Assembly (NCBI GenBank): GCA_028289405.1
Contig: JANQPP010000057.1
Span: 1-39,148 of the forward strand
Origin: Pirellulales bacterium
Lineage (GTDB): Bacteria; Planctomycetota; Planctomycetia; Pirellulales; JANQPP01
Length of the DNA: 39,148 bases
Direction of reading: 5' to 3'
Part shown: positions 16,477-24,548 of the stretch, in pieces
How positions within the stretch are numbered: position 1 is the stretch's first letter
How the letters are laid out: every line of letters begins with the position of its first letter
The notes under the pieces: model-generated
Databases searched by the model: none
Seen by the model: only the letters and a program-made list of their open reading frames with translations
Told to the model about the DNA's origin: nothing
Translations under genes and position numbers: made by a program

Positions 16477-18054
16477 TTGGAAAGACTCGCCTTTTGGAAC
16501 AACCCGCTGGTGGTCAGCGCGCTGCGGATGAAGTTTCGCCGGGGCATGCCGGTGGCCATGACTTGCACGTACGTGCTGCTATTGATCACCGTGGGCGCGG
16601 CCATGTATCGCTGGCGAGTGGACATGGCGGGCAACGGCTTCCAGTGGGATCAAATCTTTCTCGCCACGTTGGCGGGAGTTCAATTTTTTTTGGCGGCGGT
16701 CCTGGCGATGGGGGCCACCAAAACCTCCATGCAGGCGGAGGTGAATAACCGCACCATGGATTTTCAGCGGATCGCCTCGGTCAGCCCGTGGAGAATCCTG
16801 CTGGGGAAACTGCTCGGGGAAGGGGCGTACGCCTTCCTGAGCACGATCGCCACTATACCGCTGGCCGTCTGGCTCGTGCTGAATGGAACAATCACGCCCG
16901 CCGCGGCGATCGCTCTTTATGTCTGCTTGATCTCCATATCCCTCCTCGCGGGGAGCGTGGGGCTACAGGTAAATCTAGATCCCCAGGCCACGAAAACGTC
17001 CGCGTCCGCGCAGTGGGTCGGCGTGCTGGTCACGATGCCCATCTGGCTTTCGTTTTCCATGATGTTCATCCAGGCCACCAACCCCATCATTGGCTTCTTT
17101 TTTTCCTCGCTGATTCCGATCTTTGTAGTCCGGGAACTGGTCGACGGCACGCCGTGGGACGCGGCCTGCGAATTGTTCGGCTTCACGGTGCCGTATCTGC
17201 TCGTGATTCCCGTGATGCATCTCTTTTGGGCGGGCGCGTTCTTTTCGGCCATGGCCCGCCGTCTGGTGCACCCTCAATACCCGCCCTACAGCAAGCCTTT
17301 CGCCTATGGGGTCGTGCTGCTGCTCGACCTGATTTTGGCGGGGCTGCTATTCGATCCTCCGCCGCTAGGCAGTTCCTTTCCCCGGCAAATTTTGACCTTT
17401 TTCCTCGCGCATTTGTTCTTCGGCTTTTGGGTGATGGTCGCCGTTACCCCGCGTGGGGAGATCTTGCACAGTTGGATTTGGCGGTTTCGCGGGCAGCGGT
17501 CGTGGCCGGTCGACGCGCTGTTGGGTCCCCGCTCGCCCACCACGCTCTCCCTGCTCGTCCTCTGTCTGACCGGTATTGCCGTGGCTTGTGGGGCGCTCGT
17601 CGTGCCGCAGATCGTGTGGCGCGGTTTTCCCGCGGTCCGCGACGCGGCCAGCTTCGCGTTCATGGTGGGCGGCACGACGTGCTTGATCTTGTTCTCGCTG
17701 GGTATGCTCCATCAATGGATGATGCTGGTGGTGCCGAAGATGAATTTCGCTGTGCTGTTCATTGTCGTGATTCTCCTGTGGGTCCCCCCATATTTGGCCG
17801 GAGAATATTACGACCACAACTCGCTACGCGGGCTCTCGGCCCTCGCCGTGTTTGTCGATTGGTGGGGATTAACCAGCAACACGAATTTCCAGGGCGCCAG
17901 TTTTGGCCGCTTGCCGGTCATGTACCTCAATCTGGCTTATGGCCTGATCCTCTGCGGAAGCTGGGCCAGCATTCGCTGGTCCCTCCAACAGAAGTCGCGG
18001 GAAGTCTCCACGAAGCTGCAAAGCATGGGCGTGAACGTGGCGCCAACCGAGTGA
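16477..18054 (+). CDS. ABC transporter permease
   Basis: 525 residues from a TTG at 16477 with GGGAGA about eight bases upstream. The chain is very hydrophobic with around 12 predicted membrane segments. The N-terminal half resembles ABC-2 type permeases: it begins R-L-A-F-W-N-N-P-L-V, with a cytoplasmic loop containing NNRTMDFQRIASVSPWRILLGK, where the R-x-x-S-P-x-x-I-L-x-G-K element is typical of ABC-2 coupling helices. It pairs with the adjacent ATPase to form a transporter whose substrate is unknown. The gene converges with the 102-residue membrane protein at 18084 over a 29-base gap that shows no hairpin. Confidence 0.82.
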   Translation: MERLAFWNNPLVVSALRMKFRRGMPVAMTCTYVLLLITVGAAMYRWRVDMAGNGFQWDQIFLATLAGVQFFLAAVLAMGATKTSMQAEVNNRTMDFQRIASVSPWRILLGKLLGEGAYAFLSTIATIPLAVWLVLNGTITPAAAIALYVCLISISLLAGSVGLQVNLDPQATKTSASAQWVGVLVTMPIWLSFSMMFIQATNPIIGFFFSSLIPIFVVRELVDGTPWDAACELFGFTVPYLLVIPVMHLFWAGAFFSAMARRLVHPQYPPYSKPFAYGVVLLLDLILAGLLFDPPPLGSSFPRQILTFFLAHLFFGFWVMVAVTPRGEILHSWIWRFRGQRSWPVDALLGPRSPTTLSLLVLCLTGIAVACGALVVPQIVWRGFPAVRDAASFAFMVGGTTCLILFSLGMLHQWMMLVVPKMNFAVLFIVVILLWVPPYLAGEYYDHNSLRGLSALAVFVDWWGLTSNTNFQGASFGRLPVMYLNLAYGLILCGSWASIRWSLQQKSREVSTKLQSMGVNVAPTE

Positions 18055-18083
18055 TTCCCGCACGAAGAGAAAGGAGTGAGCCG

Positions 18084-18392
18084 TCAGGAGAAAAAGCGGC
18101 GGGGAGAAATGCGGGACAGCACCAGCAGCACGCATAGAATCACTGCTGCCGGCAGGAGCCGTTTGCTGGCCGCCCCCAGGATGATCACCAGCGGCACGCA
18201 GAACACCAGCCACTTCGGGAGCTGTTGCAGTTGGTCGTAGGCCAGCCACCAGGCGACCATTACCAGGTCGACACGGAGTAGCGCCGCCTCGAATCCCTGG
18301 GACTCCAACGAAGTTCCCCGAAGAAAAAACAGCACGACCCAAACCGCCCCCAGCGCCACGGCGGTCCAGCCAATTTTGGCACGTGGTGGCAT
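18084..18392 (-). CDS. Small hydrophobic membrane protein
   Basis: 102 residues with three hydrophobic segments (about 8-24, 38-54 and 60-92) and a positively charged end SRISPRRFFS. No family is recognised. It is the last gene of the long minus-strand run, 52 bases after the preceding stop. That gap contains a 10-bp perfect palindrome GTGGCGCCAC near 18433-18442. The hydrophobic pattern and the lack of an overlapping better frame support a real gene. Confidence 0.6.
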   Translation of the reverse strand: MPPRAKIGWTAVALGAVWVVLFFLRGTSLESQGFEAALLRVDLVMVAWWLAYDQLQQLPKWLVFCVPLVIILGAASKRLLPAAVILCVLLVLSRISPRRFFS

Positions 18393-18444
18393 GATCTTTT
18401 CGGTGGTAGAGAATTAGAAGAGAGTGGCCGCCAGTGGCGCCACG

Positions 18445-20514
18445 TCAAATTCGGGAAAGGGCATCGATCCACCGCAGAACCGCCTCGCGATCGGCCTCCT
18501 CCGGATCGAGCGGAGTGCCTCGCGTGGTGAGGACCGCCACCGGATGCTTCTTTTCCCGCAATCGCTGCTTGGTTTGAATCAAAGGTCGGGCCGTGTTGGA
18601 AGCCGGCGAGGCGACCAACAACAGTGACAAGTCCGACTCGGGGCTGGCGGGCGGGATGACCAGCGTGGCGGGCAAAGGCGCTTCCAGCAAGACCACTCCT
18701 CCTACCGCACCGCCGCTGGCCGCTGCCCAACGAAAGGCGAGTGCCGCCGTCTTCCGCGAACCGACGGCCACCACTCGCCGCGAGTCGATCTCGTACCGCT
18801 GCGTCGTCTGCTCGATCAGTTTTTGCAGGTACTCCGCGTCCTCCAGGCTCCAGTCCTGGCCATCTTCGGGCGAGGGGACCAAGAGCATGGTTTGAAATTC
18901 ATCACACACCGGCTGCCAGGCCGCCAGGAGCGCCTCGCGCTCTTGCTCGGACGTCCCCTCGGCCAGCCAGAGCATCACCCCCAACGGGAGCCGCGGATCG
19001 TACGCCTCGGGCACGTAGCCCAAGCAAGTCTGCGGATGCTCGGGAAGTGACGGATTGATGCGGCCCGTGGCCACTTCGGCGGCCTCACCCTCGACAGGTT
19101 CGGGGAGCAAGGGAGGCGGCTGAAGCGAAAGTTCCTGGGGCAGACCTTGCAGTGTAATTTCGACCTCCATGGATTCCGCATCGGAACGCTCCACGCGGAA
19201 CGTCACCTTGGCGCCGACCCATTGAGAACGCACATAAGCCAGCAGGGATTCGACACTCGTGATGTCTTGCCCGTCGGCCTGAAGGATCACGCTGCCCGGC
19301 TCGATACCCGCCGCTTGGGCTGGGCTGCCGGGAAACACATACCGCACCGGCACGCCGCTCTCCACGTTCGCGGCAAGATCGGGCAGGATGCCCAGGTAGG
19401 GCCGCTCATACGGCGGCAGTTCCTCGACCAGCGTGGCCACGATTTCGATTTGTTCGCCTTCCCGTTCCACCGTGAGCCGCAGTTCCTCGCCTGCGTATTT
19501 GGGCCGCAGTTGATAGAGAAAGTCGGAGCGGAAGCGGATCGGTTGCCCTTCGGCCGCCACGATGCGATCTCCTTGCCGCAATCCGGCCAGCGCGGCCGGT
19601 GAGCCCGCCTGGCAAGCGCCAATCACCACCGGACCGAACGGATTCCGACCGACCAGTGCGATGCCCAGCACCCCTGCGTGAAGGTCTTCGCCTTTTTGCA
19701 GCCTTGACAGCAGTTCCCTGACTTGCCACATCGGCACCGCGAAACCGACGCCCGCGTCGTACCGCCGTACGGCATCCAAATCGTCGGTCCCTTCCGGCAT
19801 TAATGGCGCGAGGATACCCAGCACGCGTCCTTCGATGTCGAGCAGCGGCCCGCCGTAATTCACCGGCGAGACCTTGGCGTCGGTCTGCAGGGCCATCCCC
19901 CACACGCGGTTGAGCGCGCTGACGATGCCCACGGAGATGCTAGGATGGGACGCCGAGTAAGTGCGGCCCACGGCGATGGCCCATTCGCCCACGTGCACTT
20001 CGCTAGGATTGGCCACCGGCAAGACAGGGAGCGGAGATTCGCTTTCCGTTTTCCATAACACCAAGCGGCGGGAATGGTCCCGGGCCACTTCCGCAGCGAT
20101 GGTCCGCGTGCCATCGGCGAAGATCGCCACGACCTGCCCAGCATCTTCAGGAATGCCAAAGGTGGTGGAAATCAGATGCCCCTCGGCGGACACCACGAGC
20201 GCCGTGGAAGGAGCAAGGGAGAGCCCTACCCCTTCGCGGGCGGTGGTGATCCCCACCGGTTCCAGCCGCACCACGGAGGCATCCGCTTCCTGGACTGCGG
20301 CACGGATCGCTTCTTGCTCCAGCGGAGTAAGGTTCTGCCCGTACAGCGGATTGGCCAGCGAAGCCAGGCATGCGGCCAGCAAAGGAAGAAGCCCGTGCAT
20401 CGCGCTCGCGCTGAGTACAATCTCGAAAGGTTTTCGACGGTTCGGCGAGAATTGCATGCGATCGATTTCCAGGTGGCTGATGGATTCCCGGGAAAGAAGC
20501 TCAGCCTGCTTCAT
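18445..20514 (-). CDS. HtrA-like pseudoprotease with two PDZ domains and a degenerate alpha/beta-hydrolase domain
   Basis: 689 residues. The start ATG forms an ATGA overlap with the preceding gene, so translation is coupled. A signal/anchor is at about 35-58. The trypsin-like domain (about 65-270) aligns to HtrA, but all three catalytic positions are changed: F119 for His (L-I-S-T-T-F against I-L-T-N-A-H), R150 for Asp (R-L-V-L-W-K) and Y220 for Ser (V-N-Y-G-G-P-L against G-N-S-G-G-P-L). PDZ domains follow at about 281-365 and 372-456, both with the G-L/I-x-x-G-D/S pattern. Residues about 495-689 resemble an esterase/hydrolase fold (VAVGSRKTA at 582-590), but the elbow Ser is R587 and the last Gly is T589. 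It is therefore probably non-catalytic throughout and binds peptides or regulates the active protease upstream. Confidence 0.8.
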   Translation of the reverse strand: MKQAELLSRESISHLEIDRMQFSPNRRKPFEIVLSASAMHGLLPLLAACLASLANPLYGQNLTPLEQEAIRAAVQEADASVVRLEPVGITTAREGVGLSLAPSTALVVSAEGHLISTTFGIPEDAGQVVAIFADGTRTIAAEVARDHSRRLVLWKTESESPLPVLPVANPSEVHVGEWAIAVGRTYSASHPSISVGIVSALNRVWGMALQTDAKVSPVNYGGPLLDIEGRVLGILAPLMPEGTDDLDAVRRYDAGVGFAVPMWQVRELLSRLQKGEDLHAGVLGIALVGRNPFGPVVIGACQAGSPAALAGLRQGDRIVAAEGQPIRFRSDFLYQLRPKYAGEELRLTVEREGEQIEIVATLVEELPPYERPYLGILPDLAANVESGVPVRYVFPGSPAQAAGIEPGSVILQADGQDITSVESLLAYVRSQWVGAKVTFRVERSDAESMEVEITLQGLPQELSLQPPPLLPEPVEGEAAEVATGRINPSLPEHPQTCLGYVPEAYDPRLPLGVMLWLAEGTSEQEREALLAAWQPVCDEFQTMLLVPSPEDGQDWSLEDAEYLQKLIEQTTQRYEIDSRRVVAVGSRKTAALAFRWAAASGGAVGGVVLLEAPLPATLVIPPASPESDLSLLLVASPASNTARPLIQTKQRLREKKHPVAVLTTRGTPLDPEEADREAVLRWIDALSRI

Positions 20515-21560
20515 TCTCTTGTCCGGTTTTCAGCTTGGGGAGGGATTTCATACTGCCGCAATTCGTCCCCGCGCATGACGGTCATCCGTAGCGGCTGGCG
20601 GGCATCCAACATCGCCAAAGATTCACGGACCGCCTGGCAAGAAGTCACCAATTCCTCGCCCACATATACGATCAGATCGTCGGGGAGCAGCCCGGCCGTG
20701 CGGCCCGGGGATTCGGGCGCGACGGCGTCCACGAACGGCGGCGTTTTGTCGAGCACGTCCGGCACCAGTAGGATCCCGGTCTGTGGAAGGTCCCAAGGCT
20801 CGGCCGGTCGCAGTTGGTCGAAGGGGTTGTCGGGACGGGCACTCCCCTCCAACATCGCTTGCAGTGTGGGCTGCAACGTGGTCAGCGGAATCGCGTAGTT
20901 CAGCCACAAGCTGGTCCGGGCATCGCGAAGTTCCTTTCCCAAGAGGCCCACCAAGCGGCCCTGGTAATCGGTCAACGCTCCGCCGGCCGCGCCCGGATTA
21001 TTGACGATGGCATCCACCACATAGACGGGACCGCGATAGGGCGTGGAGAAGACGCCTCGACGTGCGTCGAGATCGATCCGGGCACTCACGCAGCCGTGCT
21101 GCACGCTGACCGGTTCATCCCCGGCGGCGACGCCGAATAAATTGCTAAAGGCCAGCACCCAGGTCCCAGTTTCCACCTCCGCCACTTCCACCAGATCAAA
21201 ATAAGGCACGTCGGAAGCGTCGATTTTCAACAGCGCCATTTCCAGGGAGACGTCGGTGTCCTGCAGGGTCGCCGAATGGCGGCTCCCGTCATCCAGCACA
21301 ACGGTAATTTCCACCGTATCGAGGACCGTGCTCCAGACCGTGAGGATATGGCCTTCGGCGGAGATCAGCAGACCGGTTTGGTACGGCTCTAGGCCGCGGA
21401 TTCCTCCCGCTCCGTAGATTTTCACGACCTTGCTTTGCACCTGGCGGAGGACATCCGGCGAGGGAACATCACCCCACGCGGTCGGATTGCCCAAGAGCCA
21501 GCACGCGAGCAGCACGCTCATCCGCGCGGTATGCCTGGTTCCCGTTCCTGTTCGCACCAT
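20511..21560 (-). CDS. HtrA-like pseudoprotease with C-terminal PDZ domain
   Basis: 349 residues from the ATG at 21560, preceded by AAGAGG; a TTG at 21584 would instead make a TTGA overlap with the upstream stop. A signal peptide spans about residues 12-30. The trypsin-like fold (about 35-225) is recognisable from TGLLISAEGHILT, MALLKID, NPGAAGGAL and LVGLLGKEL. The catalytic set is lost: S77 at the His position, E107 at the Asp position and A192 at the Ser position (G-A-A-G-G against G-N-S-G-G). The oxyanion-loop glycines remain, so the fold is probably intact. A single PDZ domain lies at about 255-340 (V-A-P-E-S-P-G-R-T-A-G-L-L-P-D-D). It sits between the active HtrA gene and the larger pseudoprotease, overlapping the latter by four bases. 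Confidence 0.8.
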   Translation of the reverse strand: MVRTGTGTRHTARMSVLLACWLLGNPTAWGDVPSPDVLRQVQSKVVKIYGAGGIRGLEPYQTGLLISAEGHILTVWSTVLDTVEITVVLDDGSRHSATLQDTDVSLEMALLKIDASDVPYFDLVEVAEVETGTWVLAFSNLFGVAAGDEPVSVQHGCVSARIDLDARRGVFSTPYRGPVYVVDAIVNNPGAAGGALTDYQGRLVGLLGKELRDARTSLWLNYAIPLTTLQPTLQAMLEGSARPDNPFDQLRPAEPWDLPQTGILLVPDVLDKTPPFVDAVAPESPGRTAGLLPDDLIVYVGEELVTSCQAVRESLAMLDARQPLRMTVMRGDELRQYEIPPQAENRTRE

Positions 21561-21580
21561 GGGACCTCTTCGCAAGCATT

Positions 21581-23332
21581 TCAAGGCTGAAGGACCTGCA
21601 CCGATTCGATCCGCAAGACGTCGTAGACTTCATCTCCCACGCGGATCTCCATTTCGCGGGGAAACCACAGCCCATCGATGAGGTCGTAATCGCGGAGGTA
21701 GACTTCGCAGGGATCGACATGCAACTCGGGAGAAAACTCCAAGGCGTCGATAGTGGCCGTCCCCGCCTCCGTGCCGACGAAACTCCGGATTTCCGCTCCT
21801 CCCCGGGATGCGATCAGCACGTCCCACAGGCCAGACCGGAAGGGGAGCGGGGCGGTGCCCGCGTATTCCAAGGTTCCCCAATTCTCCGGAGGCAGCGTGT
21901 GCAGTAGCCGCCAAAGCCCCAAACAGGCCAACAGCCCACCGCTGCGGGGCGGATCGAGCTGGGTCATCAGATCGCCTTGCAGGTCGATGCGGGCCATGCC
22001 GGTGGCTAGCTCGATCTCCGCGAATTGATCGCTGAGCAACAGCCGGAACGCGCCACGCTCGTCCGCTTGGCCACGGACTTCCCACGCACCCGGCGACATC
22101 AGCGGCGCGCCCGACTCCCGCAACAGGGAGAAGACGCGATCCCGTTCCACTTGGTTGAAGTAGAAGTTGACGAAGCCAGGCGCGGAAGCGAAATGCTCGC
22201 GGACGATTTCTGGCATGCCACGCATGACCGGAGATACTTCGGTCGCTTCCGGCTGCTCTGGGGACTGGGGCTGCTCAGGAGTCTCAGGCGGTTCGCTAGG
22301 CCGGTCGGGCTGCTGCCGCTGCTGGGGCGTGACCATCTCCTCCAATTCGCCGGCACGGTGTAGCCCCAACAGGCGGACATGGATCGTTTGTTCCCGGCGA
22401 TCGCGGCGATAGGTCAAAGGAATCCGCCAGCCTTTGGGAAAGATGCCCAGCAGGTTCTTGAATTCATTCACCGAGCCGATGGTCCGGCCCGCCAGGCTCA
22501 CGATTTCGTCGTCGTACCGCAGGCCCCGGCGATAGGCATCGACGTGCGTCAAAATATCACTGACCACCACGCGACCCTGGTAGTCGTGAGCCACGCGGGC
22601 TCCGAGCGTGGCATGATCGGCGATGCGGCCGCCACGCAACGTGCCCAGGAAATTTTTAATCTGGTTGATGGAGATGGCGTAGCCGATGCCGACATTCACC
22701 CTCCCCCGTTTTTCGAACGAGCCACGGCCATTGATGCCAATCACCCGGCCCTGGCTATCGAACAAGGGTCCGCCGGAGTTGCCGGGGTTGATCGCCGCGT
22801 CGGTCTGTAGGCAGTCGGTGTATTCCAGGATCGTGCCGGCCGGATATTGGTAGCGGTGCGTTCCTGAGATGATGCCGTAGGTAACGGTGGGGGTGAAATC
22901 GGAGGCCAAAAGGAAAGGATTCCCCATCACGTAGGCCCAATCCCCGACGGAGACTTGGTCGCTATCCCCCAAGGGGGCATGAGGAAAATCGTCCCGGCCC
23001 AAGAGTTTTAATAGCGCCACGTCGCCGGTCGGATCGATGCCTACGATCACGGCGTCATACAGTTCGCCATCGGCCATGCCACATTTCATGGCGTTGCCGC
23101 AGGCTTGCGTGACGTGGAAATTGCTCAGGGCGTAGCCGTCGGGCGAGATCACCACGCCGGAACCGCCCCCTTCACCCCGGGGACCGAACACGGCCAGAAC
23201 GCTTTGACTGGCGCGAGTGGCCACGGCGACGCGTTCCGCTTCCGCCTCCTTCACGGGAGAGAGAACGTCCGCCGCCATCGAGACGGTGGCGGTCGTGCAA
23301 CATGTCACCAGCAAGCTGAGCAAAATCTTCAT
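21581..23332 (-). CDS. HtrA/DegP-type serine protease (S1C) with PDZ and unusual C-terminal extension
   Basis: 583 residues from the ATG at 23332, which overlaps the upstream stop as ATGA. The open frame further upstream lies inside the NPCBM gene and is rejected. It has a signal peptide (1-20) and an intact triad: H73 (LSNFHV), D104 (GDVALLKL) and S186 (NPGNSGGPL). A PDZ-like domain is at about 225-330. A Pro/Glu/Gln-rich linker (about 335-370) then leads to about 210 extra residues with no HtrA counterpart, ending DYDLIDGLWFPREMEIR, a pattern loosely like LolA/outer-membrane-lipoprotein-sorting folds. HtrA proteins degrade or refold damaged envelope proteins. This is the only member of the local triad that can be active. 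Confidence 0.87.
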   Translation of the reverse strand: MKILLSLLVTCCTTATVSMAADVLSPVKEAEAERVAVATRASQSVLAVFGPRGEGGGSGVVISPDGYALSNFHVTQACGNAMKCGMADGELYDAVIVGIDPTGDVALLKLLGRDDFPHAPLGDSDQVSVGDWAYVMGNPFLLASDFTPTVTYGIISGTHRYQYPAGTILEYTDCLQTDAAINPGNSGGPLFDSQGRVIGINGRGSFEKRGRVNVGIGYAISINQIKNFLGTLRGGRIADHATLGARVAHDYQGRVVVSDILTHVDAYRRGLRYDDEIVSLAGRTIGSVNEFKNLLGIFPKGWRIPLTYRRDRREQTIHVRLLGLHRAGELEEMVTPQQRQQPDRPSEPPETPEQPQSPEQPEATEVSPVMRGMPEIVREHFASAPGFVNFYFNQVERDRVFSLLRESGAPLMSPGAWEVRGQADERGAFRLLLSDQFAEIELATGMARIDLQGDLMTQLDPPRSGGLLACLGLWRLLHTLPPENWGTLEYAGTAPLPFRSGLWDVLIASRGGAEIRSFVGTEAGTATIDALEFSPELHVDPCEVYLRDYDLIDGLWFPREMEIRVGDEVYDVLRIESVQVLQP

Positions 23333-24531
23333 GGAATGAGCCGTGCCTCCGCGAGAATCAGATGGTCTCCGATATCGGCCTGATCTCCGTAATCCGCCAC
23401 GATCCGCAACCGCTTCACGCCGGAGATATCCACCTTCATGTCCAATGCCGGCTCGTCGCCGGAAATGTCCCCTTCCCAAAGAACCTGCTGGTCGTTCAAG
23501 ATCCGCAGGCGGACCTGTCCCTGCGGGCGAACCTCGTCGGCGATGCCGGCCAAAGCCGTGAAATAGCGAAACCCGTCCGGCGGATCGAAGACCATTTCGC
23601 CCCGGCTCCGTAGCAGCAGCCCTCGCGATACGGTTTTGCCGTCCAGCGACATGGGTTCGTTGCCCGTCGAGGAAAAAGCTCGCGGGGCGAACGCCTCCGC
23701 CAGCCAATCCAGACCGACGGTGGTTTGCACATAACTTTGATGTGCCGCCAACAGCGGACTCAATGTGTCCAAATAGACGAGTGTGGCCGAGGCGAATTCC
23801 ACGGAGGTACATTCGGACCAAGCGACCAGAACGTCGGGCCCGGCTTGCAAAGTCACCCGCAATCCGCTCTCGGTGAGTTCCAGTTTCGCCGCGCGGAGCC
23901 GCACGCCGCGCTGGCCATGCACAATGGCCACGACCTTTTGCCTTGGCTTGGTCTGCGCGCGAAAGTACTTGATGCCGCGCACGCGACCGCGATCGACGGG
24001 GATCTCCTCTCCTAGGCGGAACATCACCTGATCGGCGGTGATATTTCCGATCACGCCTTCCAGGAAATCGAGCTCACCCCGCCGCTGGATAACGATCCCT
24101 TCGGAGACCGATTCATCTTCCAGCCGCTCCCGCCAAAACTGTTCTGTGGCCGCGTCACCACCGGTGAATAGAATTGCCGACACGGTGGAGACCGGCAGTT
24201 TGCCCGTCTGCTCACCCGTGGTCCATTCGGCCGACTCCTCTGCCACGGTCAGTTGATCGACCACCAGGCGGGTACCGTCGGTCAAACGCAATTGAATCGC
24301 CTCGTTGTCCGCTTCCGGGCGAGGCGAGTCCGAAGTGGACGGCACGATCTCCACTCGGGCTACGTCACGTAGCGGCCAGGTCCGCTCCGCGCCCTCGACT
24401 TGCACAACGATCGAGTCAAGCTTCGCTGCAGTCCAGGTACCGGTCACCGGTTCCCCTTCCAGGGGCTGGAGCCGAACCGTGGGCAGCGCCGCCAAAATCA
24501 GCGCGGACAAGAATGTTGTCATGGAACCCAT
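23329..24531 (-). CDS. Exported NPCBM/NEW2-domain protein
   Basis: About 400 residues from the ATG at 24531; TTG 24543 and ATG 24522 are alternatives. A short signal peptide (MTTFLSALILAALP) precedes beta-rich segments of R-L-x-D-G-T-R type. The C-terminal 140 residues read Y-V-Q-T-T-V-G-L-D-W-L ... GLLLRSRGEMVFD ... YFTALAGIADEV ... GDQADIGDHLILAEARL. This is the NPCBM carbohydrate-binding-like domain seen in glycosidases and planctomycete exoproteins. It probably recognises sugar or cell-surface polymer outside the cytoplasm. It ends four bases inside the HtrA gene start (ATGA), which ties it to the protease genes. Confidence 0.8.
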   Translation of the reverse strand: MGSMTTFLSALILAALPTVRLQPLEGEPVTGTWTAAKLDSIVVQVEGAERTWPLRDVARVEIVPSTSDSPRPEADNEAIQLRLTDGTRLVVDQLTVAEESAEWTTGEQTGKLPVSTVSAILFTGGDAATEQFWRERLEDESVSEGIVIQRRGELDFLEGVIGNITADQVMFRLGEEIPVDRGRVRGIKYFRAQTKPRQKVVAIVHGQRGVRLRAAKLELTESGLRVTLQAGPDVLVAWSECTSVEFASATLVYLDTLSPLLAAHQSYVQTTVGLDWLAEAFAPRAFSSTGNEPMSLDGKTVSRGLLLRSRGEMVFDPPDGFRYFTALAGIADEVRPQGQVRLRILNDQQVLWEGDISGDEPALDMKVDISGVKRLRIVADYGDQADIGDHLILAEARLIP

Positions 24532-24548
24532 GGGGTCATCCAAGGGGG

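Noticed and set aside
18445..21560. Sequencing errors or pseudogenes as the cause of lost catalytic residues
   Set aside because: Both frames are intact over their full lengths, PDZ domains and flanking fold motifs are preserved, and junctions are translationally coupled, which is unlike decaying genes.
23333..23821. Extended N-terminus of the HtrA protease
   Set aside because: The extension lies wholly within the NPCBM gene and lacks protein-like composition; ATG 23332 with an ATGA overlap and signal peptide is the better start.
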